Part shown: positions 1 through 5,468 of the stretch, one piece after another
How the letters are laid out: every line of letters begins with the position of its first letter
Position numbering within the stretch: position 1 is the first letter of the stretch
NCBI GenBank assembly: GCA_003157895.1
Contig: PMKW01000195.1
Span: forward strand, 1 to 8,070
DNA: 8,070 nt
DNA from: Methanoregula sp.
GTDB taxonomy: Archaea; Halobacteriota; Methanomicrobia; Methanomicrobiales; Methanospirillaceae
Direction of reading: 5' to 3'
Position numbers and translations under genes: made by a program
Notes under the pieces: generated by a model
The model's database searches: none
What the model saw: the letters and a program-made list of their open reading frames with translations, nothing else
Told to the model about the DNA's origin: nothing

Positions 1-300
1 CTCACCTTCTCCGATAAAGCAGCCGCCGGGATGAGCGACCGGATAGAAGCACAACGCCCCCATCTTGACCTCGCGGTCCACACGTTCCCCACGTTCTGCC
101 TGGACATCCTCAAAGAGAACGTGCTCGCAAGCGGCATGCCGGTCCCGGGCGGGATCATCAGCCGCACAGCGCAGCTGATTGAGCAGATGATCGCCAGGAT
201 CGGGGCCGGGGAGTTCCCGGCCCGGCCGGATGAGCGGCGCTGCGGCTGGTGCCCGTACGGGGACCTGTGCGGGAGCCGGGAGGATGAGAGGAGTGATTAG
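1..300 (+). pseudogene. UvrD-like helicase N-terminal part fused in frame to nuclease C-terminus (deletion remnant, left-truncated)
   Basis: The frame is open from base 1 to the TAG at 298-300. It begins LTFSDKAAAGMSDRI, which matches the motif Ia region of superfamily 1A (UvrD/Rep) helicases, and continues with HTFPTFCLDIL, the motif Ib region (usually TFHSFC..IL). After about residue 59 the sequence switches abruptly to the last ~39 residues of a RecB/AddB/Cas4-like nuclease, with the iron-sulphur Cys pattern C-x2-C-x5-C (RRCGWCPYGDLC). In a full-length protein these parts would be separated by several hundred residues, so the gene looks like the product of a large in-frame internal deletion. 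Helicase motifs III-VI and the nuclease active site are absent. The ATG at 31 is only an internal Met. A short chimeric protein could still be made, but helicase or nuclease activity is not expected. Helicase assignment is fairly sure; the deletion is inferred. Confidence 0.75.
181..288 (+). repeat. Direct repeat, copy 1 (nuclease C-terminus)
   Basis: This segment matches 2229-2336 at 105 of 108 positions, with differences only at 195, 196 and 203. The last 85 bases (204-288) are identical. The repeat encodes the Cys-rich C-terminal end of the nuclease in both places and the two copies are in the same orientation, 2048 bp apart. Identity ends at 289 just before the stop codon, and homology to the left ends near 178-181, where the helicase-derived part begins. 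Confidence 0.95.
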
Positions 301-372
301 GCAGCGCCTTTTTCGGAATATTTCCTGATGTTTTATGTGGACCCGTACGACAGGAAGTGCTTATAACGCCGG

Positions 373-398
373 GGGTATTCCGGCGGATCGGAATACCC
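373..398. repeat. Perfect 10-bp inverted repeat (hairpin) in convergent intergenic space
   Basis: Arms GGGTATTCCG (373-382) and CGGAATACCC (389-398) pair perfectly around a six-base loop. It lies between the stop of the helicase remnant (300) and the stop of the oppositely oriented Fic gene (537), a natural place for a shared transcription end. No T-run follows on either strand, so terminator function is only a guess. The rest of 301-536 holds no convincing gene. Confidence 0.6.
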
Positions 399-455
399 GG
401 CACCTGCCGCCGGAGGGGAAACGTAAAAGTACGGTATCTGACCGGGATTACCCGT

Positions 456-492
456 AATCGACAACCAAATCGACAACCAAATCGACAACCAA
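456..492 (+). repeat. Three perfect copies of a 12-bp tandem repeat
   Basis: The unit ATCGACAACCAA occurs three times in a row at 457-468, 469-480 and 481-492, with no mismatches; the base before the first unit also fits the period. It lies in the gap downstream of the Fic gene, about 45 bp past its stop codon. A 12-bp period could be a strand-slippage product or a short iterated binding site; nothing nearby tells which. Confidence 0.9.
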
Positions 493-536
493 CGATCAGC
501 ATTCCGGACCATTCACGCCGTTCATTTTGCAAACGG

Positions 537-1589
537 TCAGGCCATCACGTACCGGGTTGCCCGGCCTTTCTCTTCGGCCCTGATGAGCCCGAGGTCCGTC
601 ATCCGGGCAAGTTCCTTGCCTGCGGCCTGCCGTGAAATACCGTACAGCCGCATCAGGTCCCCGCTCTTCACCGACCCGTTCGTATGGATGAACTCAATGA
701 TCTGCATCTGCCGCTCAGAAAGGGCCACCTGTCCGCCGGCCGCCTTCCGGTGCTCATCGGACGACAGCAGCAGCACCCGTTCCTTTACCCGGGAAAGCGA
801 GATCTCCACGCCTTCCAGGAAATAGTCAAGCCAGGCGGTACAGTCGGGATATGTCCCGTTTGTGCGTTTCAGCACCGCATAGTACGCGTTCCGGTCGCTG
901 TCATAGAAATCATCGAGCGTAAAGAACCGCTTGATATCGAACTCCCGCAGGGTAAGGACCAGGGTCGCAAGCGCCCGGGCAGTCCGGCCATTGCCGTCCA
1001 CGAACGGGTGGATCCGGACCAGCTCGTAATGGACCAGGCCGGCAACCAGGACCGGGTGCATCCGGCGGGCATCCTCCGAGTTCAGCCATGCAACCAGCCG
1101 TTCAACCTGCGGCCGGACCTCTCCGGGGGACGGCGCGGAGTACACAACCTCTTTCGTGCGCCGGTTTCCGACAACGACCCGCACGGTCCGGAACGCCCCT
1201 TCCATCGCCGGATCGTCGAGCGTATCACGCGTTATGTCGCGGTGCAGTGCAAGGATATGGTTATCGGAAACGGCCTGGTTTTTCTGGTACGTGCTGATAT
1301 GCTCCAGCACCCGGAGATAGTTCAGCACTTCGGCCTTTGCACGCCTTGCTGCCATGATCTCCCGGCCATCTGCAAGCCGGCTTACTTCATCAAGCGAGAG
1401 GGGATTACCTTCAATGGCGGTGGATGCGTGCGCTGCACGGATGAGCTGTTCCCGCCGGACCGAGATTTCCCATTTCGGCACGAGATGGGCATGGAGGATC
1501 ACTTCCCGTGCGGCTGCGATGGCTGCAAGCCGCCGGACCATTTCATGGGTATAGGAAAATGCCGGGACAAACGCAGGGGTATCCTTCAT
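537..1589 (-). CDS. Fic-family protein adenylyltransferase with winged-helix C-terminus
   Basis: This 350-aa protein is probably an enzyme that transfers AMP from ATP to a hydroxyl on a target protein. The Fic core HPFVDGNGRTAR is at residues 194-205, matching the consensus HxFx(D/E)GNGRxxR with catalytic His194, metal-binding Asp198 and phosphate-binding Asn200/Arg202/Arg205. An inhibitory helix is visible before the core: STAIEGN at 56-62 fits (S/T)xxxE(G/N) with Glu60, placing it among class II Fic proteins that restrain themselves. A target-docking flap is likely at about 136-155. Residues ~288-350 (SERQMQIIEFI ... ISRQAAGKELARMTDLGLI) look like a winged-helix DNA-binding domain. The ATG at 1589 is supported by an AGGAG (1595-1599) a few bases upstream. 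All key residues are present and length is normal. No separate antitoxin is seen, as expected with a built-in inhibitor. It sits reversed between the two helicase-nuclease fragments, suggesting insertion there. Confidence 0.93.
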   Translation of the reverse strand: MKDTPAFVPAFSYTHEMVRRLAAIAAAREVILHAHLVPKWEISVRREQLIRAAHASTAIEGNPLSLDEVSRLADGREIMAARRAKAEVLNYLRVLEHISTYQKNQAVSDNHILALHRDITRDTLDDPAMEGAFRTVRVVVGNRRTKEVVYSAPSPGEVRPQVERLVAWLNSEDARRMHPVLVAGLVHYELVRIHPFVDGNGRTARALATLVLTLREFDIKRFFTLDDFYDSDRNAYYAVLKRTNGTYPDCTAWLDYFLEGVEISLSRVKERVLLLSSDEHRKAAGGQVALSERQMQIIEFIHTNGSVKSGDLMRLYGISRQAAGKELARMTDLGLIRAEEKGRATRYVMA

Positions 1590-1649
1590 GAAAGCTCCTG
1601 ATCATGACGCTTTTTTCGTTCCTGAAAGGTGATTATGGTGCCGGAGTAA

Positions 1650-2351
1650 AAAAATCACCCGCTCCAGTTCAGGTTCGCGTACCTCCTCAAAATCCCTGAG
1701 CCGCCGGGCGCTGCCCCGGCCGCATCGCTCGGTTCCAGCGTCCACAAGGTCATCGAGCACCTCGACCCGGCACAGCCACTCAGGGAGCAGCTCCCGGGCC
1801 TGCTTGACGCGTTCTGGACACCGGACGAGTACGAATCGCAAACCCGGTCCGGGCAGAAGAAGGTGATGGCCGGCGACCTGGTGCAGACCTCTATCGAGTG
1901 GCTGGAGGCAGACCGGAACGAGCTGGTAGACCGCGAGAAGGAGTTCGCGTTTGCATTTGCCGGAAAGACCCTGCACGGGTTCATCGACCGAATAGAGAAG
2001 ACACCTGCCGGCGGGTACGTGGTGATCGATTTCAAGTCCGGGTCCAGGCCGGGCGACATCACCAGAAAGAGCCTGCCGGAAAATATCCAGCTCAACCTGT
2101 ACGCCATGGCGATCCGGGAACTGTACGGCACGCTGCCGGAACGGGCGACCCTTTTTTTCCTGAAGGACAACAAGCTCGTGGACTACCAGCCAACCGGGGA
2201 CTCGGTCGGGGCATTTACCCGGAACCTTGAGCAGATGATCGCGGGGATCGAGGCCGGGGAGTTCCCGGCCCGGCCGGATGAGCGGCGCTGCGGCTGGTGC
2301 CCGTACGGGGACCTGTGCGGGAGCCGGGAGGATGAGGGGGGTGGGGAATAA
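1650..2351 (+). pseudogene. PD-(D/E)XK nuclease domain of a UvrD/AddB-type helicase-nuclease, 5'-truncated
   Basis: An open frame follows a TAA at 1647 and runs to the stop at 2349-2351, but has no usable start until GTG 1860/ATG 1863. Its translation starts at HPLQFRFAYLLKIPEPP, exactly where this nuclease family normally carries a CP..F.. motif with the first iron-sulphur Cys; here the residue before Pro is His. The catalytic core is otherwise complete: His in GSSVHKVI, Asp in GFIDRIE, D-x-K in VVIDFKSG, and the QLNLYA motif, followed by the three C-terminal Cys (CGWCPYGDLC). The helicase part that should precede it is missing. A 162-aa product from ATG 1863, which has a purine-rich AGAAGGTG just before it, would lack the motif with His and the first Cys. 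So this is probably a remnant, although a residual nuclease peptide is possible. Its 3' end repeats 181-288. Confidence 0.8.
2229..2336 (+). repeat. Direct repeat, copy 2 (nuclease C-terminus)
   Basis: This is the partner of 181-288 in the same orientation. It forms the natural end of the nuclease domain, so this copy is in its original protein context while copy 1 is attached to a helicase N-terminal segment. Recombination between the two would remove 2048 bp, including the Fic gene. Confidence 0.95.
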
Positions 2352-2381
2352 CATAAGAACGGGAAATGAGATTATAGCACC

Positions 2382-2789
2382 ATGATGAAATATACCAAAG
2401 AAATTCTGATTGGCGTGACAATCCTGGTTGTCATCATAGCAGGAGCAATGGTATGGAGCGGGAATTTTTCCGGGCAGACTACGGATCCTGCAGCAATACT
2501 CCTGCCTGCAGCCTCAACCGGTGTCCACTATGACAGGTCCCTGCAGATAGCGAATTCCACCCTTCCGGGCGGGCAATGGGAAGTTGCCTCAACAGCGGGA
2601 CAACTGCCACCGGGGCTGTCCGTCGAACACTTCGAACACGGCTGCGTCCCGACCGAACCGGCATGCCCGCAAAATTCCTTTGATCTTTTGGGAACACCGA
2701 CCCGGGCAGGAACCTACACATTCAGTGTCACCTTCTCCATCGGCGGGGACCTGATCACCCAGGCCTATCAGGTACAGATCCAGCCATAA
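2382..2789 (+). CDS. Small membrane-anchored protein with one putative Ig-like (He_PIG-type) domain
   Basis: This 135-aa protein has a short charged N-terminus (MMKYTKE) followed by one hydrophobic segment at about 9-26 (ILIGVTILVVIIAGAMVW), a signal anchor that would place the rest outside the cell. The outer part carries LPPGLS at 75-80 and LLGTPTRAGTYTFSVTF at 102-118, the hallmark of putative Ig/cadherin-like folds in which LPPGLS...GTPT.AGTYTFTV marks two neighbouring strands. Two Cys (88 and 95) lie between them and could form a disulphide. It has only one domain, which is short for proteins of this kind. The start could be either of two adjacent ATGs (2382 or 2385); no clear Shine-Dalgarno sequence is visible. 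It follows the nuclease remnant by 30 bp on the same strand but is unrelated in function. The role is unknown; cell-surface attachment or binding is a guess. Confidence 0.75.
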   Translation: MMKYTKEILIGVTILVVIIAGAMVWSGNFSGQTTDPAAILLPAASTGVHYDRSLQIANSTLPGGQWEVASTAGQLPPGLSVEHFEHGCVPTEPACPQNSFDLLGTPTRAGTYTFSVTFSIGGDLITQAYQVQIQP

Positions 2790-2951
2790 GATCAGGAGAG
2801 CGTGCTGCTCCGGGGACCTGAAGAGACGAAGCAGATGAATCGGGAAACAGGCGGGATGAGATGCCGGGGAAGCGGTGTACGCAAAAATGGGATATGCGGC
2901 GTAAAGCGTATGAGTTTTACGGTACCGGGAAAGGGAAGCCCACTCTGGCGA

Positions 2952-2983
2952 GGGGCACAAGCCCCGTTGAGCATAACAAAAAA
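2952..2983 (-). terminator. T-run plus small hairpin after the PIN-module partner
   Basis: Read leftward, six T (2978-2983) come two bases after the stop codon at 2986-2988, followed by a perfect GGGGC/GCCCC stem (2952-2956 and 2961-2965) with a four-base loop. Archaeal transcription usually ends at T-runs, so the T-run is the meaningful element; the hairpin may be chance. The 2790-2985 gap holds nothing else that looks coding. Confidence 0.45.
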
Positions 2984-2985
2984 GA

Positions 2986-3193
2986 TTACAAAGACTTCTG
3001 CAGCTCAGGGATCTCTTTTCCAATCTGCTGAACGGTCTTTTTCCTGAAGGATTTCTTCCGTTCCTTCGTATAGTCGCCGCTCCCGGGATCAAAACTCCGG
3101 ATAAACCGGACTGCATCCTCCGGTCCAGGGGCATTGACCAGGGCATCGTACCCAACGCTTCTGGATCCGGGCAATAGTCTTACTCTCCGTCAT
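2986..3193 (-). pseudogene. Frameshifted small partner (candidate antitoxin) of the PIN-domain protein
   Basis: Two overlapping frames together make one small protein. From ATG 3193, preceded by GGAG at good distance inside the end of the PIN gene, the frame reads MTESKTIARIQK and then runs off into unlikely sequence. Near 3155-3160 the sequence continues in the next frame as VGYDALVNAPGPEDAVRFI and on to the stop at 2986-2988. Removing one base from AAGCGTTGGG would join them into a ~68-aa protein. From memory, small proteins beginning MTESKTI..I and containing GYxAL and DYTxER often follow PIN genes in archaea and cyanobacteria; this is not verified here. If the frame is really broken, only a ~62-aa piece from TTG 3174 could be made. 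The role is probably antitoxin or partner of the PIN protein. Confidence is moderate for the family and the frameshift. Confidence 0.6.
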
Positions 3194-3560
3194 GGTTCAA
3201 CTCCATAAACCAGCGCAGCGGGTTACCGGCCCGTATGGATATATCCGGGGTATGCTTCTTCATAATCTTTATGACCTCATCATCCGTTGTCAGGAAAACC
3301 GCGCCGGCTTTTTTTGCACATGCAAGATGGATCGCATCCATCCCCTTGATTCCTTGCCTTTCAATTTCTTCTGCACGCGACAACAGGTTTTCATCAACCC
3401 GTATCATCTCCCGGGCACGGCGGGTCAGCCGGATAACATAGGATCGTTTGACCGGATCGCCGGTGAGACCCACTTCGTAAAGCACCACAGTGCTCGTGAC
3501 CAGCTCCCAGTCCAGTGAACAGCGTTCGAGGATCGCAAGAATTGCCACTGTTGGTTCCAC
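3180..3560 (-). CDS. PIN-domain protein (VapC-like RNase), N-terminus missing or degraded
   Basis: The 126-aa frame from GTG 3560 shows the later parts of a PIN domain: Glu29 in STVVLYEV, Asp75 in IKGMDAIHLACA and Asp93/Asp94 in FLTTDDEVIKI, which with a first Asp would bind Mg2+ and cut RNA. That first Asp, on strand 1 near the N-terminus, is missing. The frame is open 15 codons further upstream to a TGA at 3606-3608 and reads ...PPENTSLCPGPG, which resembles a degraded strand 1 (Glu where Asp is expected), but no start codon or ribosome binding site exists there. So the gene is either truncated or restarts from an unusual GTG. PIN members normally run about 130-150 residues. Its end overlaps the ATG of the small partner by 14 bp, which indicates translational coupling. 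PIN identity is confident; activity is doubtful. Confidence 0.75.
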   Translation of the reverse strand: MEPTVAILAILERCSLDWELVTSTVVLYEVGLTGDPVKRSYVIRLTRRAREMIRVDENLLSRAEEIERQGIKGMDAIHLACAKKAGAVFLTTDDEVIKIMKKHTPDISIRAGNPLRWFMELNHDGE

Positions 3561-3650
3561 TCCCGGACCCGGGCAGAGGGAGGTATTTTCAGGGGGGTCC
3601 CGGGCTCAGGATTTATTGACCATCCCGGATCCGGATTATTGTACCACCGC

Positions 3651-3659
3651 TATACATAT
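3651..3659 (+). promoter_or_regulatory. Candidate TATA element for the DUF4258/DUF2283 pair
   Basis: TATACATAT lies 26-34 bp before the ATG at 3685, a spacing expected for an archaeal promoter with a leaderless or very short-leader transcript. This fits the absence of a strong Shine-Dalgarno sequence before that gene. The element sits between divergent modules, so it could also influence the leftward PIN gene. Confidence 0.5.
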
Positions 3660-3684
3660 CACCGCGAAATGAAGATACTAGGGT

Positions 3685-3930
3685 ATGCGCAGTTCTCTGG
3701 TCTTCACTGCTCATGCCAGGACCATGATGCATGAGCGGGGGATCCAGGAGGACTGGGTGAAGAGCACGGTGCTTGACCCGGATATGACTGAACAGCGGGA
3801 TGATGACGAAGTTCATTACCTTAAAAAAATCCCGCAGAAAGGGGGAAAAATCCTGCGGGTAATCATAAATCCCACTACGGATCCGAACCGGGTCATCACC
3901 GTGTTCTTTGACGGGAGAGTTCAGCTATGA
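3685..3930 (+). CDS. DUF4258 protein (putative RelE/BrnT-like toxin)
   Basis: This 81-aa protein carries the DUF4258 signature: FTAHARTMMHERGI at 7-20, then WVKSTV, a charged middle, HYLKKI, and a final strand pair ILRVIINP...RVITVFFD. DUF4258 proteins are usually small basic putative toxins resembling mRNA interferases and are often paired with DUF2283. The conserved His10, Arg12 and Arg18 are typical of the family. Its TGA overlaps the next gene's ATG (ATGA at 3927-3930), so the two are translated together. The start at ATG 3685 is chosen because it is right after the likely promoter and gives the family's usual N-terminus. Toxin activity is inferred from family and context, not shown. Confidence 0.85.
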   Translation: MRSSLVFTAHARTMMHERGIQEDWVKSTVLDPDMTEQRDDDEVHYLKKIPQKGGKILRVIINPTTDPNRVITVFFDGRVQL

Positions 3931-4127
3931 AAGTGACCATTGACCCGGAAGCCGATGCCCTGTATATGCGCCTTTCCGATACCCGCATCAGTGATACCGA
4001 GGAAGTGAAACCCGGGATTATCCTGGACTATGATGACAAAAATAACCTTGTCGGGATCGAGATCCTCCGCGTATCAAAACGGGTGCCGGCGGCAACCCTG
4101 AAATCGGTGCTTATTGAATCGGCATGA
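3927..4127 (+). CDS. DUF2283 protein (putative antitoxin of the DUF4258 pair)
   Basis: This 66-aa protein is a textbook DUF2283 member: DPEADALYMRLSD at 7-19, EEVKPGIILDYDD in the middle and VGIEILRVSKR near the end. The family consists of small single-domain proteins that often sit next to DUF4258 genes, where an antitoxin role has been proposed. The four-base overlap with the upstream gene supports a two-gene unit. In this arrangement the presumed toxin comes first, the reverse of the usual antitoxin-toxin order. A T-run about 75 bp downstream probably ends the transcript. Family assignment is very confident; the antitoxin role is inferred. Confidence 0.9.
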   Translation: MKVTIDPEADALYMRLSDTRISDTEEVKPGIILDYDDKNNLVGIEILRVSKRVPAATLKSVLIESA

Positions 4128-4202
4128 GGATGCATGGCACAAAGAAACGTGCCCGTAATACGATACGCCGGAGTAGTGTCTTTACACGCCGGTTAACCAA
4201 TC

Positions 4203-4210
4203 TTTTTTTT
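4203..4210 (+). terminator. T8 run ending the DUF4258/DUF2283 transcript
   Basis: Eight consecutive T follow the DUF2283 stop by about 75 bp. A weak stem is possible just before it (GTGT-CTTT-ACAC). Uninterrupted T-runs suffice for termination in many archaea. The run also covers the stop codon of the leftward frame at 4209-4406. Confidence 0.5.
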
Positions 4211-4406
4211 ACGCGAATATACCGGCACTCAATACCCGCTTGATCTGCGGTAAGTGTTCTTTGTCCCGGATCGTCCGGGCTGCCCGGATGTATTCCGTCA
4301 TCCGGAAGATCTGTTCATTCCCGCAGTGATCAAAAAAACAGTTCCGGCAATAGAAGCGCCTTTCCTCCGCTACTTTACCCTTGTTCTGGTAATCCGGATT
4401 TAAACA
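4209..4406 (-). pseudogene. Start-less Cys-rich frame, probably 3' remnant of an unrecognised gene
   Basis: Read leftward, the frame is open from a TGA at 4407-4409 to a TAA at 4209-4211, 65 codons. It reads NPDYQNKGKVAEERRFYCRNC, then FFDHCGNEQIFRMTEYIRAAR, then TIRDKEHLPQIKRVLSAG. It looks genuinely coding: codons ATC, CGG, GCC and CAG fit neighbouring genes, and the protein has a clear helical C-terminal half and a C-x2-C-x4-C cluster that could bind a metal. There is no ATG, GTG or TTG before Met at NEQIFRM, so the 5' end seems lost or shifted; an ATG ATG at 4408-4413 lies in another frame. I do not recognise the family. This is the only gene-like content of the 362-bp gap between 4127 and 4490. 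Confidence 0.45.
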
Positions 4407-4417
4407 TCATAAACGTG

Positions 4418-4443
4418 GGTAATTCTGGCTGGCCAGAATTACC
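4418..4443. repeat. Perfect inverted repeat, 12-bp arms with 2-bp spacer
   Basis: GGTAATTCTGGC (4418-4429) and GCCAGAATTACC (4432-4443) pair without mismatch across a TG spacer. It lies just upstream of the Cys-rich remnant (ends 4406) and downstream of the leftward gene ending at 4490. Possible roles are a dimeric regulator operator, a terminator hairpin, or the scar or target of a mobile element. No T-run directly follows it. Confidence 0.9.
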
Positions 4444-4487
4444 GGGAATTAGTGAATAAAAAAACGAGTTTTTACTGAAAAATTCCC
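4444..4487 (-). terminator. Nested hairpin with T-runs after the 195-aa gene
   Basis: GGGAATT (4444-4450) pairs with AATTCCC (4481-4487), AGT (4451-4453) with ACT (4474-4476), and AAAAAC (4460-4465) with GTTTTT (4468-4473). Read leftward it begins three bases after the stop of the 4490-5077 gene and contains T5 and T7 runs, which fits a strong terminator. Confidence 0.6.
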
Positions 4488-4489
4488 CT

Positions 4490-5077
4490 TCACCCCTCCC
4501 GCATCAGCGGCCCGACGATCGCCGCAATCCCGGCATCTACTGCATAAACCCGCTCAAGAATACGGGCACGGCTCTCGTCATCGATCCCTTCAGCAATGAA
4601 CGGCCTGTCGCAGTCCACGAGCATCAGCCCGTCATCACTCATCCCGGCCGTCCACGCATGGCACCAGATCGTGACCTTTGGGTCAAGGTCGAATAATTCC
4701 GGCCTGAGCAGGTCTGCGACCTCGGGACTGGAATGCAATGCAATGGGTTCGCCGTTTACTTTTCCTTCACGCCACTCGTCCTTCTGCCGGCGATCGCGGG
4801 CAAGGTCCGCGAGCAGCCGGTCCTGTACGGCAGGTGTTATATCTTCAGCTGCAACGCTGCAGGTCCCGCGGAGAGCGGCAAGGCCGGTCTCGATCGCGGG
4901 GACCCCCTCCCGGAACCCGTGGTACACCTCCGCGGCAACCCGCATCGCTGACGGGTCATCCGGCCGGTCCGGGTGCGGTACCGCTTCAACCAGCACGGTC
5001 ACCAGCTCAATAATGCCATCGCGGATAAGGTCTTCCTGCGCTTCCGGTATCATTGCTTCAAAGATTTTTGTCATCAT
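4490..5077 (-). CDS. Unrecognised acidic 195-aa protein
   Basis: I do not recognise this family. The protein is mostly soluble and acidic, with predicted helices at ~5-32 (KIFEAMIPEAQEDLIRDGII), ~44-70 and ~83-105. A middle stretch follows with conserved-looking TIWCHAW (136-142) and LMLVDCDRPFIAEGID (151-166), and then a C-terminal helical, more hydrophobic tail. It contains Cys at 73, 139 and 156, no membrane segment and no known catalytic signature. Two ATGs are adjacent (5077 and 5074); a strong GGGAGGG lies 3 bases before the first and 6 before the second, so the second may be the real start. It is on the same strand as the three-gene set upstream but separated from it by about 388 bp and has its own terminator, so it may be a separate unit. 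Coding status is well supported by length, ribosome binding site and codon pattern. Confidence 0.8.
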   Translation of the reverse strand: MMTKIFEAMIPEAQEDLIRDGIIELVTVLVEAVPHPDRPDDPSAMRVAAEVYHGFREGVPAIETGLAALRGTCSVAAEDITPAVQDRLLADLARDRRQKDEWREGKVNGEPIALHSSPEVADLLRPELFDLDPKVTIWCHAWTAGMSDDGLMLVDCDRPFIAEGIDDESRARILERVYAVDAGIAAIVGPLMREG

Positions 5078-5468
5078 GGTCCCTCCCTGTTCTTTTTTTT
5101 GTTTTCGTCATGCAATCCCGCCCCGCCGGGTACCCTCCCGACAAAGAAACCTGGTCCGGAAAACCCCCCTTTCTTCCGATCGGCCCTATGGCAGCCCGAT
5201 CAGACCCGGCTTTCGCCCCTGGATATTGTCTGTTATTGTTCAGAAATACCCAAGGAAACAGCCCGGAAAGCCCCGGATCAGAAGCATTATGCCGATTTGG
5301 AAAACCGTGCACGAAAATACCCCCTTTTTGTACATAATTCACCGGATCACCCCCTCCCAAAGCCAATCCGGGCCCGTATAAGGCCCTGAATACCGTGCGG
5401 GAATGTATCTCCCGATACCTCCCGGGATCGACGGTTACCCGTGGAGACCCTTCGGAATCAGGGATCAT
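5058..5468 (-). CDS. Doubtful 136-codon frame bridging the operon and the 195-aa gene
   Basis: The frame starts at ATG 5468, whose ATGA overlaps the stop of the 5465-5956 gene, with GGAGGAG upstream. It ends at 5058, inside the 195-aa gene by 20 bp. Such interlocking would make a continuous operon. But the translation is Gly-, Pro- and Arg-rich with no clear strands or helices, resembles no family I know, and uses codons unlike the neighbours. The region 5078-5464 is more plausibly an untranslated gap carrying the promoter of the 195-aa gene. Listed only because the start context is good. Confidence 0.2.
   Translation of the reverse strand: MIPDSEGSPRVTVDPGRYREIHSRTVFRALYGPGLALGGGDPVNYVQKGGIFVHGFPNRHNASDPGLSGLFPWVFLNNNRQYPGAKAGSDRAAIGPIGRKGGFPDQVSLSGGYPAGRDCMTKTKKRTGRDHDDKNL

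Noticed and set aside
357..635. Rightward frame containing NRQP repeats
   Set aside because: The repeats come from the 12-bp tandem repeat and the rest is non-protein-like; it also overlaps the end of the Fic gene.
684..1601. Rightward open frame of 305 codons over the Fic gene
   Set aside because: The antisense frame of an unmistakable Fic gene; its product shows no motif and no ribosome binding site was noted.
1602..2354. Long leftward open frame (250 codons) opposite the nuclease fragment
   Set aside because: It is the mirror of a GC-rich coding strand; its product is Pro/Leu/Arg-rich with no domain, while the rightward frame has clear nuclease motifs.
2802..3047. Rightward 81-codon frame after the Ig-like gene
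   Set aside because: Low-complexity product with no ribosome binding site; it overlaps the PIN partner on the opposite strand.
2589..3155. Leftward open frame opposite the Ig-like gene
   Set aside because: No family features; the Ig-like frame on the other strand explains the region, and the right half is a shifted reading of the PIN partner.
5370..5386. GGGCC/GGCCC 5-bp stem as a terminator for the three-gene set
   Set aside because: Short stem, no T-run on the leftward strand.
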